Positions 36,601 to 48,993 of a stretch of 64,000 nucleotides of DNA are shown piece after piece. The notes below the pieces were generated by a model. The model saw only the letters and a program-made list of their open reading frames with translations. It was not told where the DNA came from and ran no database searches. The first letter of the stretch is position 1; each line of letters opens with the position of its first letter. This DNA is from Siphonodentalium dalli (lineage: Eukaryota > Mollusca > Scaphopoda > Gadilida > Siphonodentaliidae), in the NCBI GenBank assembly GCA_032622095.1, contig CP136065.1, positions 248,061,474 to 248,125,473 on the forward strand, in the 5' to 3' direction. The translations under genes and the position numbers were made by a program.

Positions 36601-39215
36601 TGAATATAACAAGAGTGTGAAATTAAGTCGTCAAACGTTTAAAAACGAATGTTGCGTGTTGCCAAAAGCCTCACCGACGGATAGTATATGTTTTATGGTT
36701 TATGGCAATTATGCCAAAGGGGATGTCAGGAATGATAACTTATTGGCAAGGTCCGCAAGCACCACACCGACACACCGAGCAGGCAGATAAAAACCCGCGT
36801 GATGCATCGACTGGTAACCGGAAGGCGTGAACCCACGGCTATCTAAAAGTCAACAAAAACAGTTAGGATAGTAGAACGGTTGATTATTCATCGGTTATGT
36901 GAAGTTTTAATTGTGCGATAATAGTATAAGGCATATACATGTATATATTGAGTATACAGAGAAGTTACACACCCATAGTTACACAAATATAGATAAAGGT
37001 CATCGTAGCATGCATTGGATGAGTATATATACCTGTAGTTCCCGATAAATATAGTTAAAGGTCATCGTAGTGTGCATTGGATGAGAATATATACATGTAG
37101 CTCCCGATAAATATAGTTAAAGGTCATCGTAGTATATTAGATATGGATATTGTTTGCAAATTCCCAAATATATGTTTATGACGTATATTACCACATTTCC
37201 ATCCATAGTTATGATGCATAGTAACCCTCCCCATTTATGTATGATGTATACGACGCACATCTTACAGTTATAATGTATATCACTCCTTTCCCATTTCATA
37301 GTTAAGTTCTATGCCAACATGTTAACGTGTATGTCAGATATGATAATTTGGGCAAACTATATATAGTTGAAGGTTATCGTCTCTTATTGGACGAGCAGTT
37401 ACTCATAATATCGTTAAGGGTTATCGTTGCCCATAGGATGAAAATTGTTAGTAAATTCATAAATATATGGATAGAGTTAAATGGTTTCCATAGATGCATA
37501 CATACAGCAACAGTTTATCGCTGTCAGATATTATATATTTTGATTTTATAAACCTTATTATAAATGGCACACCTTTTCTGGTGGTATGTTTATGTATATG
37601 TTTATTGTTATGCAGTGTTTGACTATCAGTATATCCTGATGGTTTTGGAGGAAAAATAATTAACCAATTTTGGAAAATGTTTACTAAGACCATGTCCAAA
37701 AGATAGCATTTAAAAAGTTGGGATCGAAAAAACTATACCAGCAAAGAGTTCTCAAGAGCATAACTCTGGTATAACAGACATCAAATACAGCCTGTTTGTG
37801 TGATAGGTTTCGGCCCTTAATGCTCGACCTAATTGGTCACCAGAGAGGGGCCGTATAGAACAAATTACCATTCTATACCTCCAGCTGGAAAAATGTGGCC
37901 AAATTTCCCTCTCCATCAAAATACATGACGTCAAACTAGATAAAAAATCCGCGCGAACGAGAGTCTCTCATACCGGTAAACACGAGTCCGTTAATTGTTT
38001 AGATTTTACACGATATATTAACACGATATTCGTGTGATGAACGAGGCGCGTTCACGTGGTTGTAGGGAAATCATACATGGGGGGAGTTGTGTTTATATTT
38101 TATAACAAATCAATTTCATGCGATAATGTACGCTATAACTGAAAAGCTATGTTACCTTTTTATAAGAATATAGGTCAGAGTCCTCATATGTGGTCCCTCG
38201 CGTAATATATGATTGTCCGTGCGGCATATATGCCTGATTTTAGAAAACACTACATATGTCATGGTACTGAATACAAATGTGTAGTCTACCCCAAGATGGC
38301 TGTCACAGCTCTGAAGTACCAGACGTTACAGAAACACGTCAGAACCACGCGCTCCGGTATGACGTACTTACCAGTGACGTCACAAGTCAGGTGCGTGCAC
38401 AAATTATTTAAAGGGATATATATCGGATGCGTTTTATTTACAAACTAAGTTGTAGATTTCAGAAAATAATTTCGTTGTATGTAACCAACTGTACTGTTGG
38501 TGTGTGCATAATATATATTAATTCCAAGATAGATTATGGTGAATGGTTCCGAGCTGCGAGCATTACATTAAGTTGGTGTGAGCTCTTTTGAAGAGCGTAG
38601 TTGCATGAGCATGTACTAGTACTAGTAAGTGGCTAATAACCATACCTTTGAAGAGTATTCATACTATTGTAAAAAATATCGTAAATGGGTATCTAAAATG
38701 GACGTGTCCATCGCGAAATTAATGATTATAACAACGAGGCGCGTTCACGTGGTGTTAGCGAAATCCTAAGGTGGAGTTGCGTTTATATTATTATAAAAAT
38801 TCAATATCATGCATCAATATATGCTATCCCCTAAAAGTCACGGAAACAAATTCGTTTTATATAACCAACTGTAATGTTGGGGTGTGGATATTATATCTTA
38901 ATTCCAAGATAGATTATGTTGAATGGTTCTGAGCTGGGCCATACCATTAAGTTAGCGTGAGCTCTGTTAAAGAGCGTTGTTGTTTGAATGTGTAAGTGAC
39001 TCAACATAAAATTTTATAAATTATCGTAAATGGGTATCAAAAATGGACATGCCTACCGCGAAATTAGTGATTATAACAAAGAGGCGCGTTCGCGTGGTGG
39101 TAGGAAAATCCTAAGGGGTGTGATTATATCATTATAAAAATTTAATTTCATCGCCAATGTGTTCTATAACCTAAAAGCTACGGAAACAAATTCGTGCTAT
39201 ATGACCAACTGCATG
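24673..39215 (+). repeat. Tandem array of a 3.21-kb unit, 4.4 copies
   Basis: Units start at 24673, 28359, 31574, 34789 and 38000 with TAGATTTTACACGATATATT. Unit lengths are 3211 (after removing an insertion), 3215, 3215 and 3211 bases, and the fifth is cut at about 39215. Copies look near-identical throughout. Within each unit three diverged sub-blocks begin with GAGGCGCGTTCACGTGG or close variants, carry AACCAACTGTACTGTTGG and end with GAGCTC...AAGAGCGT, so the unit is a higher-order repeat. The 60-80 residue ORFs in every unit recur only because the DNA does. I see no gene, tRNA or rRNA in the unit. Confidence 0.95.
24761..25229. mobile_element. 469-bp inverted-repeat element, only in array copy 1
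   Basis: A perfect 15-bp inverted end CAGCCCTGGGAATTA is flanked by GGGAGT on both sides (24755-24760 and 25230-25235). The empty site is seen intact in array copies 2-5 (for example TGGGGGGAGTTGTG near 28437). The interior is rich in TTGCCTAGGCAA-type palindromic words near both ends. No ORF. A non-autonomous DNA transposon. Confidence 0.85.
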
Positions 39216-40660
39216 TTTTTACTTCTCATGTAGTTAGCTGAAGTATGATGCATGTTATATTCATATTTCCGGTTATATACATAGTTTTTACTTCTCATGT
39301 AGTTAGCTGAAGTATGATGCATGTTATATTCATATTTCCGGTTATATACATAGTTTTTACTTCTCATGTAGTTAGCTGTGGTTCTGATGCATTTTATCTT
39401 CATATTTCCGTTTATATACATAGTTTTTACTTCTCGTGTAGTTAGCTGTGGTATGATGCATGTTATATTCATGTTTCCGGTTATATACATAGTTTTTACT
39501 TCTCGTGTAGTTAGCTGTGGTATGATGCATGTTATATTCATGTTTCCGGTTATATACATAGTTTTTACTTCTCGTGTAGTTAGCTGTGGTATGATGCATT
39601 TTATATTCATATTTCCGGTTATATACATAGTTTTTACTTCTCATGTAGTTAGCTGAAGTATGATGCATGTTATATTCATATTTCCGGTTATATACATAGT
39701 TTTTACTTCTCGTGTAGTTAGCTGTGGTATGATGCATGTTATATTCATATTTCCGGTTATATACATAGTTTTTACTTCTCATGTAGTTAGCTGTGGTATG
39801 ATGCATTTTATATTCATATTTCCGTTTATATACATAGTTTTTACTTCTCATGTAGTTAGCTGTGGTATGATGCATTTTATATTCATATTTCCGGTTATAT
39901 ACATAGTTTTTACTTCTCATGTAGTTAGCTGTGGTATGATGCATTTTATATTCATATTTCCGTTTATATACATAGTTTTTACTTCTCATGTAGTTAGCTG
40001 TGGTATGATGCATTTTATATTCATATTTCCGTTTATATACATAGTTTTTACTTCTCATGTAGTTAGCTGTGGTATGATGCATTTTATATTCATATTTCCG
40101 GTTATATACATAGTTTTTACTTCTCATGTAGTTAGCTGTGGTATGATGCATTTTATATTCATATTTCCGTTTATATACATAGTTTTTACTTCTCATGTAG
40201 TTAGCTGTGGTATGATGCATTTTATATTCATATTTCCGGTTATATACATAGTTTTTACTTCTCGTGTAGTTAGCTGTGGTATGATGCATGTTATATTCAT
40301 ATTTCCGGTTATATACATAGTTTTTACTTCTCATGTAGTTAGCTATGGTATGATGCATTTTATATTCATATTTCCGGTTATATACATAGTTTTTACTTCT
40401 CGTGTAGTTAGCTGTGGTATGATGCATTTTATATTCATATTTCCGGTTATATACATAGTTTTTACTTCTCGTGTAGTTAGCTGAAGTATGATGCATGTTA
40501 TATTCATATTTCCGGTTATATACATAGTTTTTACTTCTCGTGTAGTTAGCTGTGGTATGATGCATTTTATATTCATATTTCCGGTTATATACTTAGTTTT
40601 TACTTCTCACGTAGTTTGCTGTGGTACGATGCATTTTATATTCATACTTCCGTTCATATG
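39216..40660 (+). repeat. 69-bp minisatellite, about 21 units
   Basis: The unit contains TTTTTACTTCTCATGTAGTT, AGCTGTGGTATGATGCAT and TTCCGGTTATATACATAG. Spacing is 69 bases throughout except one unit near 39380 with an extra base. Units differ at a few recurring sites (CATG/CGTG, GTGG/GAAG, CATTTT/CATGTT, CGGTT/CGTTT). Because 69 is 23 codons, several frames stay open for hundreds of codons on both strands; these are not genes. It abuts the truncated end of the 3.21-kb array. Confidence 0.95.
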
Positions 40661-42129
40661 CTGGCACCATATGGTTTTCTCTGAGAAAATGCCCGAAAAA
40701 CATGCCGTGAAAATTTGCCAGTGTATGAACGTACCCTAAGAGTCACTTACGACGATTTACGTTTCAGTTAAATTTCCGCTATGTTATAGACAAGCATATA
40801 ATAAAAGACATTATATAAAATATTTACTCACGTTTTGTCTCCGAAATGGACCTGTTGCTAGTCTGGTGGACGAGTTTCTAATTAAACTCAGTTAAATTAA
40901 TCCGCTAATGATCAGAAGGTTGAACTAATCCGCAGCCAGGAGGATCACATGATCTTCGCTGAATCGCACGAACTTCCTGGTTCGAATTTTTTTTCACTAA
41001 AACTAATTGATTCGGAAGGGTCGCGAAGAAATTTGAGAAAAGAATACCCACTCGCCATGACACAATAACACAGACAATACGCGCAGTCAACCAGCGAAAA
41101 TTTATTTGACAGAATCCGCGATTTACTAAAACTGATTCACTCGGGATGGTCCGACTGTCCAACTCCATTATAAGGTTATAAGCGTTAAATACCAAATAGT
41201 TAACAAACATACCAAATAGCTTTTCTTGACGCATAGTCATCTAATTTGAAATATTGTTATTTAGTGTAATAACCCTCGTCCGTCCGGGCGTGCGTGCGCA
41301 CTGGCCAGAGTATACTTGTGGGGTGGCCGCACATACCTATGAATACTTGTGGGATGCGATCTTTTGTTTGAGTAACTTGTGGGGTGCAACCCACAACTGA
41401 CGATTTTTTTAAGAGCGTATTTTTTTTTAGTTCGGTTAATAAGCCTACATGTAGATCATTGTGCGTGAATGGATTCGGTTAATAAGCCTACATGTATATC
41501 ATTGTGTGCATAGAACAAGAGAGAGCAAATGTCTCTATTAGTGGCTATCAATGGCTAAAAAATAACTGTCATCAGTGAATCAAACTAATCAGTTAATTAT
41601 TTGCATGTGTATCAACTCAGATGATCTGTTACTCTCAAAACATCAAAGTGTCCAAGTCGAGCATCGTGACTGCTTGTTATTTAGTATAATTGAAGTTGCT
41701 CCACTATAGACTAAAAAAAGTGGTATGCAATTATGCTAGATAATGGCCTGGTTGACCGACTAATCTGGAAATAGTTAGAAATTATGGAATTGTGTGAATC
41801 ATGCACAATGACCTAGGTTTGCAGATATCAGCAATTTATCAAATAATATTTCCAATTGCAGCCTGGTAAATATCCTCTCTATGTAATTATTTTCAAAATA
41901 TGTCAATTCTAGTTGAATTGGAGCTTAACTGATATGTCATGGATATGTCTACAAAATGTCGACAGCGACTCGAAAGTGAAGATTGAGTTCACTGTCCTGA
42001 AATGTTATTAGCTTAAAATGTGTTACAGACAAAATAGCCAAAATAATCACATGTTTGGTTCATGTAATAGCTTGCAGGGGAAAATGATATCTCACTGGAT
42101 ATGATGGGAAATGTATACTTTGTTTTTGG
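40661..42129. other. Intergenic, minor direct repeats only
   Basis: No recognised gene. A ~38-base phrase (TTCGGTTAATAAGCCTACAT) is repeated in tandem at about 41432-41510, and the phrase ACTTGTGGGGT/ACTTGTGGGAT occurs three times at 41310-41390. Confidence 0.45.
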
Positions 42130-42223
42130 AAAATTCACACCTGGTCAAGTGGTCCTGCTAATATGCTATGATGCTGGTGATCCTGCTGATTTGCTATGAT
42201 GCGAGTAGGACAATATGATGCCA

Positions 42224-42565
42224 TTAAGAAAAAGTACCGTCATTTTTTCTAAATTTGTCATTTTCGCGGTGTTTGGCTAATCCGAGCGATTTCAGAAAAA
42301 AACAAGGTGTGTATATGAAACATCAAGAACATATATATTTTTGAAAAATTTAATAATGCCTGCGCTGGTGTTTCTAAAACGACGCGAATAACCATCTTGA
42401 CTATAGTCTACTTTCAACAACTAATACAACCAGTATTGAAATTATTTCGCAATAAATATGTTTTTGAATGTTTCATACGCATAATGGCTTTTACTGGATA
42501 TGTTCAGATTATCGAAACACCGTGAGCAAGACAAATTAAAAAAATAAAACGGTACTTTTTGTTAA
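42224..42565. mobile_element. TTAA-flanked palindromic MITE nested in the left arm
   Basis: The outer phrases TTAAGAAAAAGTACCGT and ACGGTACTTTTTGTTAA are inverse apart from one base next to TTAA. The inverted arms extend about 130 bases inward (CGGTGTTT, ATGAAACAT, AACATAT). TTAA at both ends suggests a piggyBac- or Kolobok-type duplication. It is absent from the right arm of the host transposon, so it inserted later. Confidence 0.65.
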
Positions 42566-42945
42566 CAGCATTAGTTTGCCCAAACAGCATCAAAGTCTGG
42601 TCGATAAAAGGTTTGACCTAGCAAAAATTTGGACTAAGTTGGTTTGTATACCATTTTGAAGAGGAATATATCCTCTATAACATATCCAAAAGCCGCTAAA
42701 ATCCGCTTTGAGCATTTATTTTAATTCAAGATGGCGTCCAAGATGGCTGCCATTTTTCGATAAAATGACCCCGTTTACTTTAAAATGCAATTTTGACAAC
42801 AAGAACCATGGCAGCGGACATATCATGACATTCTCATGTTAAGCATATGTTGTTTTAAATTATCTGACCAGAACTCGATAGGAGAATCCAATATGGCCGC
42901 CAACATGGTGACCGAAAATTGAAAATTTGAATTTTTTTTACAACT
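42566..42945. repeat. Left inverted arm of the Academ-like element
   Basis: From TCTGGTCGATAAA (42596) onward it pairs with 48630-48965 at roughly 80 percent by eye, with small indels. Contains ATGGCGTCCAAGATGGCTGC and CCAATATGGCCGCCAACATG. Confidence 0.75.
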
Positions 42946-43346
42946 TTTGGCATTAAAACACATTGTTTACATTATGTATCATATGTCTTTGTAAATAAGG
43001 GTTAGTGTTATGTAGTGATGATTTATGAATACACTAATACATAATATATGTTCCTGTCGCATGTTTTGTAGCTAAAATATTATGCAATTTCGACTAAGAA
43101 ACCGCTCTCTATCGATTCGATTATCACTTTTTAATAGTTATGCGACATAATTAACCCAGTTGCATTTCACCCCAATTCGAAAGAGCTATACATAGTTAAA
43201 ATTGCCACCAATACGTTAACAGAATCGATTAAGTGATTGGGTAATTCTGCGTCAAAAAACTGCTTTTGATAATACCAACATCGAGCTATCATTCAGAATT
43301 ATAAATCTTAGAAATAATTTCAAAGAAGCTCAACGCTGATGTAAAA

Positions 43347-46300
43347 TTAATCACCAGCATCGAATCCATCATCAAACGTGATTTCTTCAGAGTTATTACA
43401 ACCTGAGCCTCGACAGTCACCACAAGCAACAACACACTTGAGTCCATTTTTTCTACACATGCATATTTTACTACCACAAGGGTTCTTGCTCGACAACTTA
43501 CACTTACAGCGTACAAACTTAAGTAGAGCTTCTGGTGCTGGAGAAATGTCGGTCATGATTGGAACGAGGTATGCACGGGGCTCTAGAATATTGTTTTCCA
43601 GTGTCTTCCAAATCATTATTTGTAGATGGACACGTAGACTGTGATAAAAAGCTGCACGCTCAGTGGGTGGCAATTTTTCAGGGACCGGAGGCCCTTTGCC
43701 CGATGACACCATTTCCATAATTTTGCATATCGCAACATATTCAGATATTCATATTTCTTCCCATTTTACATACGGACACACATTTTGACACCAGCATGTC
43801 CAATGTCCTCTTGTTCTGCGTCAAGATCACACATTACATCAGGTATGCGTTGCAGGTGCTCGTTCATGGTTCTACGCACCATATTTCTTTACGTCTTTCC
43901 TTGGCCGAAAAATAGCAGATGTTGTGTCACACCCGGTCCACGCGTGTATAAAAAGTATGTTCGAGGCAACGACTTTGCCTACATTCAGAATTACATCTCC
44001 AATTTTGAATAGCTCAATGTTGTTCTTAGATGTCTTTCTTGCTTCTGAAAGCATATATACGTCACCAAGCTCTGACGCCCAATGATACACTAGAAGAGCC
44101 AATATATCAGTGTCGTCGGCAACGACAACTACATGCTCTGTATTAAAGGCCATCCCTACAGCACTGGAAACAATTAATGTATCTGCGTCACCACTGCTAC
44201 ATTGCACAGTGTGTCCTCTATCCTCAAGCACGCGAGCCAAGAGCTTGATGAATTGAGATTTATTCTTACTGTTTGATAGGAACAACTCTTGGTTAGGATG
44301 GGCTTTGGTCGATTCGGTGACGTTAATATCGGCACAGGTTTTACCTGCTCTCCTTGAATGTTCGTGGTCATTGATTGATGGACCCTGCTCATAACCATCA
44401 AGCACTACTGTGACTGAGCCATATTTGGCAATCAGATAACTGGAATACTGCTCATATATTGCGATGTAAGAAGAATCTGTTGACCATTTCACACGATGTA
44501 GAAGTGCACCTCCATCAACAACGAAAGCAGCATGCTCAGGAAGTTTGATCACATTTGACGACTCAGTAAGGATTTTCCCTAATTGAGACTTAGCCGGTTT
44601 GCGCATAAATTTATCTTTGAACAAGGCAGTTGGCACTGGTGACAATTCATGCGCGAAGAATGGTGCTGGGTCACCCCCCTCTGTGCTATAGCTATGAGAC
44701 GTGAGAATAATACCATTGGGTTTATGCTAATATTTTCGTTGTCGATTTTGACCCCGGGTTTCAAACAATCAAGTGACCTAATCTGGTCTTTTTTTCTTAA
44801 CGTCACATTCGGTACTTCTTTGCCATCAAATTGCTTTTGAATTTTATACCCAATTTCCTCAGTTCGATCACACGTTATGTTGTCATTGTCATTGGCGGCG
44901 AGACCAGATGATACATATCTGAGTCTAGAATCTTGAATTGTAGCGAACGGATCATGATCACCAAACCAATCTCCGATTTTAGATAAGTCATCATTATCAC
45001 GTTTAATTCTCGATTTCCCCAATTCTACATGTTGTTCAGATGTTCTGTGCTTAGCCTCTGTCAAATCAGTCATGGCATCGTGAATTTCGGCACAGCGATG
45101 CATGATCTGTATCCACTGTGTCCGAACAGATTCAGTGACTCATCTACCCCTAGTCAAGCCACCCCTGCTCTTAACTGATCTCATCAGTACCTGTTCAATA
45201 ACCAAATCGATCGGTATTCCTGCCCAGTATCTGCTGCTTCGCCTGACGGCGTGAAAGCCGTGTTCAATGAAAGATTTGTACAGATGTGGGTGTTCATTTG
45301 GTAGTTCAATCATCATTTGGAGGTATAGCCGGCAGCTTTTTGCATAACGAATGTGGCCCGTGGCGGCAAACATATTAATCATCTTACTGATGCTTACGAT
45401 ATGTAGATTCCAATCACATGTTCTGTCAGATCTTATGAAATCTTTAAGGGTTTGTATATACTGACAGTACTCTAGCCATAATTTCGCTGTAGCCGATTCC
45501 TCAGCGAGTGATGATGTATATCCTTCGATGTTAACCCCTAATCTTAAGAGTTCCTTAGACTGAACCGCAGTTTCAATTGGTACAGAACCTTCATCTACCT
45601 GCTTATACAGAAGCTTAAGTTGTTGTATGTCGGATGTCTCTATCTCTACACAAAGTTTGCTCTCACGGGGAGATACATGATTCAGTGGAAGCCAGTGTAT
45701 GAGAAGCATTTGTTTCTAAATCACTTCGATTCGATACTTCATGTTCATTAGTTGCTTCTGGTTTCTCTGTAACTCTGTTGATAATAATTTTGTTGAGAGC
45801 TGCGTCAGCCAAAAAATGACCTCTCAGACCCCGAGAAACCGCTTTCCCGGACATCATATGTTGTACAGTATTCGAACCATAAGCACATTCTAGAGCTTCT
45901 TCTAAGCCGGAACCTCGCATCATTGCACATATGCTCACCAGAAAACTCATCATGACATGAAAGCCACCTAGACGGCAGACTATTCTCAGCGATTTTTATT
46001 TGATGATATCAACTGCTTTTATCCAGAGTGGCTGATCAAATGTGATGCATGGGGAATTATTTCCCAGTTTATCGGCTTGTTTCTCAACAAATAACAAGGT
46101 GGAATATATACAATCATAATCAGAAGGATTCATATCTATTATGGGTACAAAAATAACCTCTGATTTTTTGTGGCCACCTTCGCTGATGTCAAAAACATGT
46201 TGCATGTAACCCGACCAGTTAGGCCTGAGCTCATTTTGTTCAGTCATAAGGTAACCAGACTGCCAAAGCAAGTCTGCGTTCATGTTAGACGGCAAAGTGT

Positions 46301-47871
46301 ATGGGAACAACGGAACATCAGTTCCACCAGGGGCTTGTATTGGATTGTAGACAGTCCCATGTCATGATTACCAGTGTAATTATGTATTGTCAACCCCTTA
46401 TGCATTGTAACATACTCCACATTGAGTCGTTTATGTCTCGCTATAGCAGCGCGTCTTCGTGAGAGAGGAGACTGTTGTGACGAAAGGACAGCAATAATTC
46501 CCATCACATAGCAAGACCCTTTACCATCAATGGTTGCCACGGTGTGATCTACGTTATCACCAACCCATTGAGTGAAAGTCCCAGGACATGCTTCACTAAC
46601 AACCTCATCTGGAGTCTCGGATTGTAAAACAGATTGCTTGTATCTCTCAATTTCATCATAAGATACCGAAAATCCCAGACTGGACAATTATGTGAGGAGC
46701 CATTTGGACCCAAATACATGATCTAATTCGACCCCAAGTCCAAACAAGATTGGGGATATCACAGAATTTGGTCGAGCAGATTGTACAATAGACTGGCCAA
46801 GACTGACTTGTTTAATACTGGATGGAATCAGAATTTGAAGTAATGTCTGCAAGTGTGCAGGAATCCATTGCCTGTTGTCACTAGCTATTGGGTAATAATC
46901 GGTGTCGAAATTAAATTCTTGTAACTGGGCCCTGATAAGTTTGGCCGCTGTGATTATTATTCGAGTTGCCTCTTCTCCAATATCACTCTTCCGGTCAGTG
47001 TACCACTTTTCATTGACTATGTGTTTGGCCATATCCCTGAAGCATACGTCATTCTTGCCGTGCATATTTGCGATGAAGATAAATTCTCCGTAATGGGCTA
47101 GGAGCTTCTGCTTTAGCCGTTTGACAGTGTAAACTTCTAAAATGTCAAGGAGTGCGACGAGTTTTTCGTGTAGTTCTGCAACAGTATAGAGCTCGGCTCC
47201 AGCTTCAGTTTCTAGCCAAACACAGAGTTGATCAAAATAATCCTGTTTATCACAGTCTGTCTTCCGACCAAAATTACCCTTATGTTCTACAGACAAAGTA
47301 CTCGTCCTACCTGGGCTAAACTCTTTGAGGCAGTGGTAATGATATACCGCTTCAGCGCAACGAGGTCGATGCAGCCAATGAGGCGAACTTTCACTTCATC
47401 GCCCCAGGGATATCCCCTAGACTGACATGTATCAAGCAAGGTTGATCGCATTGGCAAACTTGTAACCATTCGTGCATTTTTTTCTTGATGGGTTTTTTTA
47501 TCGAAAATTACCGGTTCACAGCAAAGGAAGCATTGCAACATATAATCAAATTGAGGGTTGTCTGATCTTAGCTTTTTAGGAGGCACCTGGACTGTAATGA
47601 CATCCAACGAAACTCGCTTGTTGTCCGTGAAGTCACGTCGACAAGTTGGATGAACAAGAACCATTCCGGAAGAAGCCATACTGGTCCGATCGTTCAAATA
47701 CTGCTTGAGTAGAGGACTCTGGCGTTTATCACAGAATTGTAATATATTTCGCAAACCCTTTTCACCAACTTGTACTGGTTGTGTTTCGATAGCACAGCAG
47801 CATATGACACACATTTCTTCAGAAAAAAATGAATAATCAAATGTTTCAGTGGGATTGTTTGAATCAGCCAT
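43347..47871 (-). pseudogene. Academ-like transposase gene, decayed (Cys cluster, XPG-like nuclease, CXC tail)
   Basis: Minus-strand open pieces read in order: 47871-47287, 47296-46688, 46687-46280, 46310-45996, 45953-45663, 45709-45140, 45103-44579, 44645-43872 and 43718-43347. The N-terminal piece has CVICCC, FCDKR, HPTCRRDF and MLQCFLCC, a cluster of paired cysteines. The middle has VCRLGGFH and GSGLEEALECAYGSNTV. Piece 44645-43872 has a PIN/XPG-like layout: FVVDGGALLHRVKW, VTVVLDGYEQGP, SSGDADTLIVS, VVADDTDILALL and HAWTGCDTTSAI. The last piece ends in CKCK, CMCRKNGLKC and CGDCRGSGC. Frameshifts lie near 47290, 46300, 45690 and 44640. Isolated in-frame stops lie at 46688-46690, 45996-45998 and 45140-45142, and a shifted stretch at 43874-43718. 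It cannot make a full protein as assembled. Confidence 0.75.
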
Positions 47872-48629
47872 AGCAAAACACTTAAAATAGCAATTTTCCG
47901 AGAGTAAGGATCAAAATTCAATTATATATGCACAAAAGACAACGTCGGGATAACCTCGCCAACGAAGCACCAAAAAACGAAACTTCGTCTATAAACCAAA
48001 TATAATGATAAGTATTCTGCGTATGTTAACACCGCTAGGTCTCAGCAGAAGACTATCGAATGCAAAAGCAAGATCACAACGGACACGTGTTATCAATGTG
48101 AACAAACGAATGGAACAGTGACAATATTCGAACTGACAGTGAGAGAAACTTTTGGATGTGTTGTATATAGATATAAAGTGCGTTTGGATGGGGCGTATGA
48201 CATAAAGAGCGTTCAATTCGAGTTTTACACGCATATTATCTTAACCACGCGAAAAATTTAGTTATATATGTTAATAAAGAGCGTTTTGTAAGCTTGACCA
48301 ACGATTTAAAGAGCGGATTTTGATTCCAGTGACGAATTCTAAAAATATTTGTACACATATATCTTATATCAAATGAATAAGTAAGTGTAGGACGATTATC
48401 AGCCAGTATAAGCATTACTGAACTTTTGATTAATTTGCGAACTTCAAGATGACATCATCGCGGTCGCCATTTTGACCGCCTATGGCTGCGTCAAGAACAT
48501 CTATGATATCGCTAGATTTACAACTAAGATTTCCCCTCGAGTACATCTAGAATCACAACGAAATATTGATACAAGAGTGAAAAAAAAAGTGTGTAAATAT
48601 GAAATATTTTTGAAAAGAAATAGATTTTT

Positions 48630-48987
48630 CTAACTTTCGGTCGCCATTTTGGCGGCCATATTGGAGTTTTTGTCCGAATTTTGGTCGGATATTTTAAAAG
48701 AACACATGCTTACTACGTTACCGTCAATGTTTGTCCGCATTCATAACCTGGTTGGCAAAATTGCATTTTAAACTGACGGGGTCTTTTTATCAGATAATGA
48801 CAGCCATCTTGGGACGCCATCTTGGATTACAAAAAATGTTCAAAGCGGATTTTAGCGGATTTTGGATATGTTATAGAGGAGATATTCCTCTTCAAGATGG
48901 TATAAAAACCAATTTAGTCCAAATTATTTCTAGGTTCACCCTCATATATGAGTTTATCGACCAGACTATCATACTTGACCAGGGGTG
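48630..48987. repeat. Right inverted arm of the Academ-like element
   Basis: Mirror of the left arm, uninterrupted, ending ACTTGACCAGGGGTG at 48987 and followed by the AAAATT duplication. Between it and the gene start (47872-48629) I see only AT-rich DNA that would hold the promoter. Confidence 0.75.
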
Positions 48988-48993
48988 AAAATT

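Larger units (their letters stand above)
42136..48987 (-). mobile_element. Academ-like DNA transposon, 6852 bp
   Basis: The termini CACACCTGGTCAAGT and ACTTGACCAGGGGTG are inverse with one mismatch. AAAATT lies directly outside both (42130-42135 and 48988-48993). Longer inverted arms follow: 42596-42945 pairs with 48630-48965, sharing for example TTTGGACTAA, CTCTATAACATATCCAAAA and AATATGGCCGCCAA. The left arm has been opened by a MITE (42224-42565). The cargo is one minus-strand gene with a cysteine cluster and an XPG-like nuclease domain, the combination I know from Academ transposons. Academ is described with 3-4 bp duplications, so the apparent 6-bp one may include chance identity. Confidence 0.7.

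Noticed and set aside
39372-40565. 397-codon minus-strand ORF and a 274-codon plus-strand ORF in the minisatellite
   Set aside because: Both arise from a 69-bp period that is a multiple of three; open frames exist on both strands at once and there is no start, splice or domain support.
39216-40660. CRISPR-like array
   Set aside because: The 69-bp units are contiguous near-identical repeats with no unique spacers, in an animal genome.
43378-43644. Plus-strand ORF opposite the CXC tail of the Academ-like gene
   Set aside because: Shadow of the minus-strand frame that carries the patterned cysteines.
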